A stretch of 5,188 nucleotides of DNA from Solirubrobacteraceae bacterium. Its GTDB lineage: Bacteria > Actinomycetota > Thermoleophilia > Solirubrobacterales > Solirubrobacteraceae. This document shows positions 1-5,188 of this stretch, piece after piece. The DNA is taken from positions 1-5,188 of the forward strand of contig JAUJME010000130.1 in NCBI GenBank assembly GCA_030447005.1, in the 5' to 3' direction. A model generated the notes under the pieces. That model searched no databases. It was not told where the DNA came from and was given only the letters and a program-made list of their open reading frames with translations. The position numbers and the translations under genes are program-made. Every line of letters begins with the position of its first letter. Position 1 is the first letter of the stretch.

Positions 1-186
1 CGGCGGGCCCGCCCGCCCGGCCCCCGGCCCCGCCCCCCCGGCGCCGGCGGCCCCCCCCCCGCCCCGGCGGGCCGGCCCCCCGGCCCCCCCCCGGCGGGGG
101 CGCCCCGGGCGCGGCGCCGGGGGGGGCGCCCCCCCCGCCGGGCCCGCGGGGGGGGGGCGCGCGCGCCGCGCGCGCCGCCGCGGCCG
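1..186. other. A/T-free low-complexity block, probable sequence artefact at contig end
   Basis: Every one of the first 186 bases is G or C; the first T is at 187. The block holds long homopolymers: ten C at 51-60, nine C at 84-92, eight G at 119-126, eight C at 129-136 and ten G at 148-157. With no A or T there can be no stop codon in any of the six frames, and any translation would contain only Gly, Ala, Pro and Arg, so an open frame here means nothing. The sequence changes sharply to ordinary high-GC coding DNA from about 183-190. I read this as poorly called sequence at a contig end and not as biology; no gene start, promoter or RBS can be trusted inside it. Confidence 0.8.
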
Positions 187-1994
187 TTCGCGACGGGCGC
201 GCGCACCGCGTCCGGGCGCGCGCCGACGACCACGGCGACGCGCTGCGGATCGACGTCGAGCCGCTCGCGCCGCACGCCGAGCTCACCGGCATCCGCGTGG
301 AGGCCGGCGCGGTCGTCCTCACCCTCGACGTGCCGGACGGCCACCCCGCCGACGAGGTCGTCGCCGTTCGGCGCGGCGACGCGATCGCGATCCGCTCCCC
401 AATCGACGACGGGCGTGCGCGGATCGACCTCGGCGAGCTGGCGCGCGCGGCCGCCGGCGACGGACCGGCCGAGGTGTGGGACCTCTTCGTGCGGTCGCAG
501 GAGACCCGCTTGCGCGTCGGGCGTCACTTCGACGACCTGCCCGGCAAGCACGACATCGTCGCGCTCCCGGCGCGGCCCGTGGGCGGCCGCGAGCTCGAGC
601 CGTACTTCACCGTCGAGGACAACCTCTCCATCCGCTCGAGGTCGCCGGCGCCCTCGCCGGCGACCTCGCCGGCGGGCCCCCCGCCGCCCGGCACGCAGCG
701 CGGGCCGGCGCGCCGCCTGGTCGTCGCCCCGCTGGCGATCGCCGTCCACCGCGCCGCCCTGCGGCTCGCCGCCGCCCTCCCCCGCCGCCGCACCGCCCCC
801 GCCGGCGGCCCGCCCACCGTCCGCTTCCTGCTCATGCACGCCTGGGGCATGGGCGGGACGATCCGCACGACGCTGACGACCGCCGCGGAGCTAGCCGAGC
901 GCCACGACGTCGAGGTGGTCAGCGTGGTGCGGCGGCGCGGGCGCGCGTTCTTCGGCCTGCCCGCCGGCGTGCGGGTCACCGCGCTCGACGATCGGCGGCG
1001 CGCGGCGGGCGGCGTGCTGCGCCGGCTGCCGAGCGTCCTCGTCCATCCCGACGACCACGTCTACGCCGAGTGCAGCCTGTGGAGCGACCTCGTGCTGCTG
1101 CGCTGGCTGCGGTCACTCGACGGCGGCGTCGTGGTCACCACGCGACCCGCGTTCAACCTGCTCGCCGCGCGGCTCGCCCCGCCCGGCGTCGCGACCGTCG
1201 GGCAGGAGCACATGAACTTCCACACGCACGCGCTGCCGGGGCTCAGCGCGGCGATCCGTCGCGACTACCGGCGCCTCGACGCGCTCACCGTCCTGACCGC
1301 CGCCGACCGCACCGACTACGCCGAGCTGCTCGCCCGTGCGCCGACCCATGTGGTGCGCATCCCGAACGCCCTCGCGCCGCTCGACGCCGGGATCTCGAAG
1401 CTCGATCGCAAGGTCGTCGTGGCCGCGGGCCGGCTCAACGCGCAGAAGGGCTTCGACCTGCTCATCCCGGCGTACGCGCGCGTCGCCCGCGAGCGCCCCG
1501 ACTGGCAGCTGCGCATCTACGGCGCCGGCCCGGAGCGCGGTCGCCTGCGCCGGCTGATCCTCGACCACGACCTCTACGACACGGTGTTCCTCATGGGGCC
1601 CACCCGCCGCCTCGCCGAGGCGATGGCCGGGGCGTCGCTCTTCGTGCTGAGCTCGCGCTTCGAGGGCTTCGGGATGGTGATCCTCGAGGCGATGAGCCGC
1701 GGCCTGCCCGTCGTCTCGTTCGACTGCCCGCGCGGGCCCGGCGAGCTGATCAGCGACGGACGCGACGGTATGCTGGTCGGCGCCGGAGACGTGGAGGGGC
1801 TCGCCGACGCCCTCCTGGCGCTCATCGGCGACGACGAGCGGCGTCGTGCCTACGGCGCAGCCGCCGTCGACAAGGCTGGCCAGTACGGTCCTGAGGCGAT
1901 CGGCCGGCAGTGGGACGACCTGCTGCGCCGGGTCGGTGTCGGAGCCCGGAACACGAGTCGGATGAAGCCCAGCATCTCGAGCGACAGCGGATGA
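183..1994 (+). CDS. GT4-family glycosyltransferase with N-terminal beta-rich module (5' end unresolved)
   Basis: This is a retaining GT-B glycosyltransferase of the GT4 type, expected to transfer a sugar from a nucleotide-sugar to an envelope polymer or lipid at the cytoplasmic membrane face; donor and acceptor are unknown. Residues are numbered from GTG 297. The N-terminal part (up to about residue 113) alternates hydrophobic and polar residues like a beta-sandwich and includes WDLFVRS (from 61), RVGRHFDDLP and NLSIR (109-113), a module I recall from actinobacterial teichoic-acid-like enzymes. A Pro/Ser/Ala-rich linker (about 114-140) follows. The catalytic part starts near 176 with RFLLMHAW and a glycine loop GMGGTIRTT (from about 184). 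It continues with QEHMNFHTH, GRLNAQKG (Gly378, Arg379, Lys384) and the E-x7-E motif at Glu456/Glu464 within RFEGFG. The same frame stays open and codon-like from 297 back to 183, with no ATG, GTG or TTG between, so GTG 297 is probably internal. The stop overlaps the next gene's ATG (ATGA). Confidence 0.88.
   Translation, partial: AVRDGRAHRVRARADDHGDALRIDVEPLAPHAELTGIRVEAGAVVLTLDVPDGHPADEVVAVRRGDAIAIRSPIDDGRARIDLGELARAAAGDGPAEVWDLFVRSQETRLRVGRHFDDLPGKHDIVALPARPVGGRELEPYFTVEDNLSIRSRSPAPSPATSPAGPPPPGTQRGPARRLVVAPLAIAVHRAALRLAAALPRRRTAPAGGPPTVRFLLMHAWGMGGTIRTTLTTAAELAERHDVEVVSVVRRRGRAFFGLPAGVRVTALDDRRRAAGGVLRRLPSVLVHPDDHVYAECSLWSDLVLLRWLRSLDGGVVVTTRPAFNLLAARLAPPGVATVGQEHMNFHTHALPGLSAAIRRDYRRLDALTVLTAADRTDYAELLARAPTHVVRIPNALAPLDAGISKLDRKVVVAAGRLNAQKGFDLLIPAYARVARERPDWQLRIYGAGPERGRLRRLILDHDLYDTVFLMGPTRRLAEAMAGASLFVLSSRFEGFGMVILEAMSRGLPVVSFDCPRGPGELISDGRDGMLVGAGDVEGLADALLALIGDDERRRAYGAAAVDKAGQYGPEAIGRQWDDLLRRVGVGARNTSRMKPSISSDSG
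642..677 (+). repeat. Three tandem 12-bp repeats encoding an SPAx linker
   Basis: Three adjacent 12-base units (642-653, 654-665, 666-677) share the core TCGCCGGCG and differ only in the last three bases (CCC, ACC, GGC). They are in frame and encode Ser-Pro-Ala followed by Pro, Thr or Gly. They sit in the flexible linker between the N-terminal beta-rich module and the GT-B domain of the glycosyltransferase. Because the unit is a multiple of three, gain or loss of a copy would change linker length without breaking the frame. Confidence 0.75.
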
Positions 1995-3802
1995 GCGCCG
2001 CGCACACCGAGGACGCCGTCGCGCGTGCCGGCCGGCGTGCGCCCGCCGCACGGGCGGGCGGGTCGGTCGTCGGCTCGGGCGTGACCACGGCGGTGCTGTT
2101 CGCGACCGCGCCGGCCGAGGACGGCGGACCGGCCGCGGGGCTGGCGTGGCGCGGCGAGACCGTGCTCGGCAGGCTGCTCGAGCAGCTCGGCGACCTCGGG
2201 CTGCGCGACGTGCACGTGATCACGCGGCCCGAGTGGGCGCAGACGCTCGCCGCGGCGACCGACGGCGCGGACGCCGGCGTGCAGATCGAGCCGTCGCCCG
2301 ACCTCGCCGGCGACCTGCGGCTCGTCGCCGGCATCGCCGGCCGGGCCGGCGGCGGCCTGATGCTCGCCTACGGCGACATCGTCACCCATCGCGAGGCGCT
2401 GGCCGGCCTGCTCGCCGACCCGCGCATCGCCACGGGGATCCTCACCGGCATGGGCCGCCGCGGCCAGGGCTTCCGCGTGCGGACCGCCCGCGGGCGCGTC
2501 GTGAGCGCCGCCTCGCCGTTCCACGCGGCGCTGCGGCCGAACACGACCTTCCTCGGCGTCCTCAAGGTCTCGCCGCGCGATCGGCCGGCGCTCGTGGCGG
2601 CGGCGCAGCGCCTCGGGGAGCTCCTCGCCGGCGGCGCGCCGCCCGCGTGGGAGGAGGAGCTCGAGCGCAAGGCCGAGGGCTGGCGTACGCCGGCGGGCGA
2701 GGCGGCCGAGCCCGCGGCGGACGGCACGCTCGAGGAGCCGCTGCCGCCGCTCGACGCCGAGAGCGGCGACGAGCCCGACGCCGCGCCGTCGGCCGCCCTC
2801 GACGAGGGCGAGATCGCGCGGCGCCTGGCGGTCGTGCGCGAGGACGCCGCCTCGCTGCTCCTCGTCGCACTCGTGCGCTCGGACATCCACCTCGCGGTCG
2901 GGTACCTGCGCAGCCTGTTCTGGGCGCGCCCCGAGTCCGACGAGGCGCTCGCCCAGGCCGGCGAGGACCTCGCCGGCTACGACGAGGACCGCGTGCTGCT
3001 CGAGTCCGCCGTCAAGGGCCGCGACGGCTTCTTCACGACGTTCTTCGTCAGCCCGTACTCGAAGTACCTCGCGCGCTGGGCCGCCCGCCGCGGCCTGACC
3101 CCCAACCAGGTGACGACGGCGTCGTTGGCGATCGGCGTGCTGGCCGCCGTCGCGTTCGCCACCGGCGAGCGCGCCGGGCTGATCGCGGGCGCCGTGCTCC
3201 TGCAGCTGTCGTTCACGACCGACTGCGTCGACGGCCAGCTCGCGCGCTACACGCGCCAGTTCTCCAAGCTGGGCGCCTGGCTGGACTCGGTCTTCGACCG
3301 CTCCAAGGAGTACGCGGCGTTCGCCGGTCTGGCCATCGGCGCCAGCGCGATGGGCGATCCGGTGTGGACGCTCGCCGGCGCGGCGATCATCCTGCAGACC
3401 GCGCGGCACATGTTCGACTTCTCGTACGCGGCCGCGCAGCACCAGGTCATCGGCGCGACGGTGCACCCGCCGCTCGAGGAGCCCTGGGGACGCGTGGGCG
3501 GCCGGCCGCCTGCGCCGCCCGCGGGACCGGCGTCCGTGGCGACGGTGCCGCCGCCCGCCCCCCGGCCGACGCTGCGCGAGCTGCCCGTGCGCGCGCTGCG
3601 CTTCTGGCGCCGCTTCGACCGGCTGCCGGTGCTCGCCTGGATCAAGCGCATGATCGCGTTCCCGATCGGCGAGCGGTTCGCGGTGATCTCGCTCACCGCG
3701 GCGCTGGCCACGCCCCGCACGACGTTCGTCGTCCTGCTGGCGTGGGGCGGCTTCGCCGCGGTGTACACGCTCGCCGGCCGGCTCCTGCGGAGCCTGTCCT
3801 GA
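1991..3802 (+). CDS. Nucleotidyltransferase-like / CDP-alcohol phosphatidyltransferase fusion protein
   Basis: The 603-residue protein should transfer a phospho-alcohol from a CDP-alcohol to an acceptor at the membrane. Residues 30 to about 217 resemble a sugar/alcohol-phosphate nucleotidyltransferase (TTAVLFATA, WRGETVLGRLLEQL, YGDIV with Asp129). However, the usual Gly-rich GxGxR loop and the Pro-Lys pair are missing (Pro47 is followed by Ala), so this domain is probably inactive. An acidic, Ala/Pro-rich linker follows (about 218-271). FFTTFFVSPYSKYLARW leads into the CDP-OH-P domain. Its signature D-x2-D-G-x2-A-R-x8-G-x3-D-x3-D is complete: Asp411, Asp414, Gly415, Ala418, Arg419, Gly428, Asp432, Asp436. 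Several hydrophobic membrane segments surround it, and a Pro-rich loop lies at about 491-527. The ATG at 1991 overlaps the upstream stop; a GTG at 1910 would overlap by 85 bases and is less likely. No clear Shine-Dalgarno is visible, so reinitiation is probable. The two-domain order resembles inositol-phosphate cytidylyltransferase/DIPP synthase fusions, but the substrate cannot be assigned. Confidence 0.88.
   Translation: MSAAHTEDAVARAGRRAPAARAGGSVVGSGVTTAVLFATAPAEDGGPAAGLAWRGETVLGRLLEQLGDLGLRDVHVITRPEWAQTLAAATDGADAGVQIEPSPDLAGDLRLVAGIAGRAGGGLMLAYGDIVTHREALAGLLADPRIATGILTGMGRRGQGFRVRTARGRVVSAASPFHAALRPNTTFLGVLKVSPRDRPALVAAAQRLGELLAGGAPPAWEEELERKAEGWRTPAGEAAEPAADGTLEEPLPPLDAESGDEPDAAPSAALDEGEIARRLAVVREDAASLLLVALVRSDIHLAVGYLRSLFWARPESDEALAQAGEDLAGYDEDRVLLESAVKGRDGFFTTFFVSPYSKYLARWAARRGLTPNQVTTASLAIGVLAAVAFATGERAGLIAGAVLLQLSFTTDCVDGQLARYTRQFSKLGAWLDSVFDRSKEYAAFAGLAIGASAMGDPVWTLAGAAIILQTARHMFDFSYAAAQHQVIGATVHPPLEEPWGRVGGRPPAPPAGPASVATVPPPAPRPTLRELPVRALRFWRRFDRLPVLAWIKRMIAFPIGERFAVISLTAALATPRTTFVVLLAWGGFAAVYTLAGRLLRSLS
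3221..3298 (+). other. CDP-alcohol phosphatidyltransferase catalytic motif
   Basis: This stretch encodes residues 411-436 of the fusion protein and matches the family signature with exact spacing: Asp411 and Asp414-Gly415, Ala418-Arg419, Gly428, Asp432 and Asp436. In characterised members the aspartates bind divalent metal and the CDP diphosphate, and the last one acts as the catalytic base. All are present, so the transferase domain should be active. Confidence 0.93.
3789..3792 (+). promoter_or_regulatory. Ribosome binding site for the DUF5941-like gene
   Basis: GGAG lies nine bases before the ATG at 3802, inside the end of the preceding gene. It supports the 3802 start over the in-frame ATG at 3844, which has no comparable site. 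Confidence 0.55.
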
Positions 3803-4464
3803 TGGCCGCCGCCGCGACGCTCGCGCCCGCCGCGCGACCGAGCATGCTGACCCTCTACCGCGACGACGGCGTGCTCGCGCGCGCCGTCGCCGGCGGCCTC
3901 GGCCGCGTCGTGCCGGTGCCCGGCGTCGTCCTCGTGCTCGCCGGCACCTTCCCGGTGCTCGCGGCGGTCGTGATCGGCGGCGCCGGCGTGTCGCGTGCGC
4001 TGGCCGGCGCGGTGCTGGCGTGGTTCGGCCTCACCGCCGCGCTGTCAGGGGGGCGCCCCCAGACCGGGCGGCTGGCGTGGGGCACGCCGCCGCTCATCCG
4101 CGCCACGGAGTACGTGAGCATCCTCTGGCTCGGGGCGATCGCGGGCGGCTCGTCGCCGGCGGCGGCGTTCGCGCTGCTGTGCGCGCTGGCGTTCCGCCAC
4201 TACGACCTGGTCTACCGGATGCGCCACCGGGGCGTCACGCCGCCTCCGTGGGTCAACGCCCTCGCCCTGGGCTGGGACGGCCGGCTGCTGCTGGCGTGGC
4301 TGCTCCTGATCGCCGGCCTGCTGCCGGCCGGCTTCTTCGTCGCCGCCGCGATCCTCGGTATGGCCACGGCGGGCGACAGCGTCGTCGGCTGGCTGCGCTT
4401 CGTCGACCAGCAGCGCGCGGGCGCCGCCGGCTCGTACGAGGACGAGGAGGACGAGGGGCAGTGA
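3802..4464 (+). CDS. DUF5941-like integral membrane protein
   Basis: This is a 220-residue protein without a known biochemical function. Hydrophobic stretches at about 36-61, 66-81, 103-131 (broken) and 162-190 suggest four to six membrane segments. Polar motifs lie between them: LYRDDG (18-23), PLIRATEY (97-104), FRHYDLVYRMR (131-141) and GWDGR (157-161). These match my memory of the DUF5941 domain of Actinomycetota, which is usually the C-terminal part of a single protein that also carries the NTase-like and CDP-alcohol phosphotransferase domains. Here it is a separate gene whose ATG shares one base with the preceding stop (TGATG), so the two products are probably made together and may work as a complex. 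The C-terminus is a short acidic tail (EDEEDEGQ). The family match is from remembered motifs; a role in substrate or acceptor handling for the phosphotransferase is inference. Confidence 0.8.
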   Translation: MAAAATLAPAARPSMLTLYRDDGVLARAVAGGLGRVVPVPGVVLVLAGTFPVLAAVVIGGAGVSRALAGAVLAWFGLTAALSGGRPQTGRLAWGTPPLIRATEYVSILWLGAIAGGSSPAAAFALLCALAFRHYDLVYRMRHRGVTPPPWVNALALGWDGRLLLAWLLLIAGLLPAGFFVAAAILGMATAGDSVVGWLRFVDQQRAGAAGSYEDEEDEGQ

Positions 4465-4487
4465 CCGCCGGGCGCCGCGGCGCACCC

Positions 4488-4491
4488 GAGG
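4488..4491 (+). promoter_or_regulatory. Possible ribosome binding site for the glycerol-1-phosphate dehydrogenase gene
   Basis: GAGG lies four bases before the ATG at 4496, a slightly short spacing. It is the only purine-rich candidate in the 31-base gap after the DUF5941-like gene. Confidence 0.4.
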
Positions 4492-4495
4492 CCCG

Positions 4496-5188
4496 ATGCC
4501 GCTGCTGACCCGGATGATCGGCACGCCGCTGACCGTCGACATCGCGGCCGGCGCGGTCGACCGGCTCGGGGCGGTGCTCGCCGACCGCCGGCTGTCGAGC
4601 GGCGGGCACGTCGCCGCGGTCGTCGGGCCCGGGCAGGGCGAGGAGATCGCCGCGCGGCTGCGCCCGCAGCTGGCCAACGCCGCGGTCGTCACCGTCGGCG
4701 AGGGCGGCCTCGCCGCGGCCACCGACGTGGTGCAGCAGCTGCGCCCCGGCTTCTTCGACGCGCTCGTCGGCATCGGCGGCGGCCGCACGCTCGACGTGGC
4801 CAAGTACGCCGCGACGCTGACCGGCATCCCGATGGTCGCCGTCGCGACCAACCTCGCGCACGACGGGATCGCCTCGCCCGTCGCGTCGCTCGAGCACGAG
4901 GGCCGCAAGGGCTCCTACGGCGTGCAGATGCCGATCGCCGTGATGGTCGACCTCGACTACGTGCGCCGCAGCGAGGCGCGGATGCGGACGTCCGGCGTGG
5001 GCGACGTCGTCAGCAACCTGTCGGCGATCGCCGACTGGCAGCTCGCCGACCGCGTCCGCGGCGAGCCGATCGACGGCGTCGCCGTGACCTTCGCGCGTAC
5101 GCCGGCGATGGCGCTCGTGCACCGCGACGACAGCGTCGACTCCGACGACTTCCTCGTCGCCCTGGCCGAGGCGCTCGTCCTGTCGGGC
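4496..5188 (+). CDS. sn-Glycerol-1-phosphate dehydrogenase family protein (3' partial)
   Basis: The first 231 residues, running off the right edge, belong to the iron-containing alcohol dehydrogenase/dehydroquinate synthase-like superfamily, closest by motif to glycerol-1-phosphate dehydrogenase (EgsA/AraM type). That enzyme reduces dihydroxyacetone phosphate to sn-glycerol-1-phosphate with NAD(P)H in the cytoplasm. Visible evidence is the nucleotide-binding GIGGGRTLDVAKYAA (92-106), the hallmark NLAHDGIASP (119-128) with Asp123 as the expected metal ligand, and GVGDVVSNLSAIADW (167-181). The histidines expected to complete the metal site would lie just beyond the window. The start is the ATG at 4496, 31 bases after the previous stop. 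No start codon lies in this frame within the gap, and the GTG overlapping the previous stop (4461) runs into TGA after 15 codons. A second ATG at 4514 (Met7) is possible but would remove family-like N-terminal residues. Exact substrate is inferred; another polyol phosphate is possible. Confidence 0.87.
   Translation, partial: MPLLTRMIGTPLTVDIAAGAVDRLGAVLADRRLSSGGHVAAVVGPGQGEEIAARLRPQLANAAVVTVGEGGLAAATDVVQQLRPGFFDALVGIGGGRTLDVAKYAATLTGIPMVAVATNLAHDGIASPVASLEHEGRKGSYGVQMPIAVMVDLDYVRRSEARMRTSGVGDVVSNLSAIADWQLADRVRGEPIDGVAVTFARTPAMALVHRDDSVDSDDFLVALAEALVLSG

Noticed and set aside
1..186. Possible CpG-like regulatory island, G-quadruplex region or repeat array
   Set aside because: G and C runs could form such structures on paper, but the total lack of A/T at a window edge fits bad sequence better, so no biological role is claimed.
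476..1894. 472-codon plus-strand frame inside the glycosyltransferase
   Set aside because: It is an out-of-frame shadow, dominated by Arg, Ala and Pro, while the annotated frame has the GT4 motifs.
1910..1990. GTG at 1910 as the start of the fusion protein
   Set aside because: It would overlap the glycosyltransferase by 85 bases, and the added 27 residues show no domain pattern; the ATG at 1991 gives a normal ATGA overlap.
1850..3466. Long open frame of 538 codons on the minus strand
   Set aside because: It lies antisense to the fusion protein, including the perfect CDP-alcohol phosphotransferase motif. Its translation is rich in Arg, Ala, Gly and Glu with no recognisable motif, as expected of antisense frames in very GC-rich genes.
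4472..4483. Perfect 12-base palindrome GCGCCGCGGCGC in the gap before the dehydrogenase gene
   Set aside because: Short G/C palindromes are common by chance at this composition. It has no loop or T-tract for a terminator and no partner site to suggest an operator.
4461..4508. GTG at 4461 overlapping the DUF5941-like stop (GTGA) as the dehydrogenase start
   Set aside because: That frame reaches TGA after 15 codons and is not the dehydrogenase frame.
4045..5122. Two overlapping minus-strand open frames opposite the DUF5941-like and dehydrogenase genes
   Set aside because: The plus-strand frame carries the GIGGG and HDGIASP motifs and operon-like spacing; the antisense products are low-complexity and overlap each other.

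Overview
The window is very G+C-rich, with almost every third codon position G or C. It carries four tightly packed genes, all on the + strand, reading like one operon for making or decorating a cell-envelope phosphopolymer or phosphoglycolipid. The combination of a GT4 glycosyltransferase with an N-terminal beta-rich module, a nucleotidyltransferase-like/CDP-alcohol phosphotransferase fusion, a DUF5941-type membrane protein and an sn-glycerol-1-phosphate dehydrogenase-like enzyme is, from memory, typical of high-GC Actinomycetota. A Streptomyces-like or Thermoleophilia/Solirubrobacterales-like source is plausible; the exact lineage cannot be read from this window.

Layout: (1) Bases 1-186 contain no A or T at all and many long G or C homopolymers. 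This is most likely unreliable contig-end sequence. (2) About 183-1994 is a GT4-family glycosyltransferase whose true start lies to the left, in or beyond the bad block. (3) 1991-3802 is a 603-residue protein with a degenerate nucleotidyltransferase-like N-terminus, an acidic linker and an intact CDP-alcohol phosphatidyltransferase domain. (4) 3802-4464 is a 220-residue DUF5941-like membrane protein, which in relatives is, as I recall, fused to the end of the preceding protein. (5) 4496 to the right edge is the first 231 residues of a glycerol-1-phosphate dehydrogenase-family protein, cut off by the window.

Genes 1/2 and 2/3 overlap by 3 bases and 1 base (ATGA and TGATG), and genes 3/4 are 31 bases apart. 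There is no room for internal promoters or terminators, so co-transcription and translational coupling are likely. A working model (inference) is as follows. The dehydrogenase makes sn-glycerol-1-phosphate from dihydroxyacetone phosphate. A cytidylyltransferase, probably encoded elsewhere because the fused NTase-like domain looks inactive, activates an alcohol phosphate as CDP-alcohol. The membrane-embedded CDP-alcohol phosphotransferase, helped by the DUF5941 protein, transfers it to an acceptor. The GT4 enzyme adds sugar to the product. Neither the alcohol nor the acceptor can be determined from this sequence. No RNA genes, CRISPR arrays, mobile elements or attachment sites were seen.
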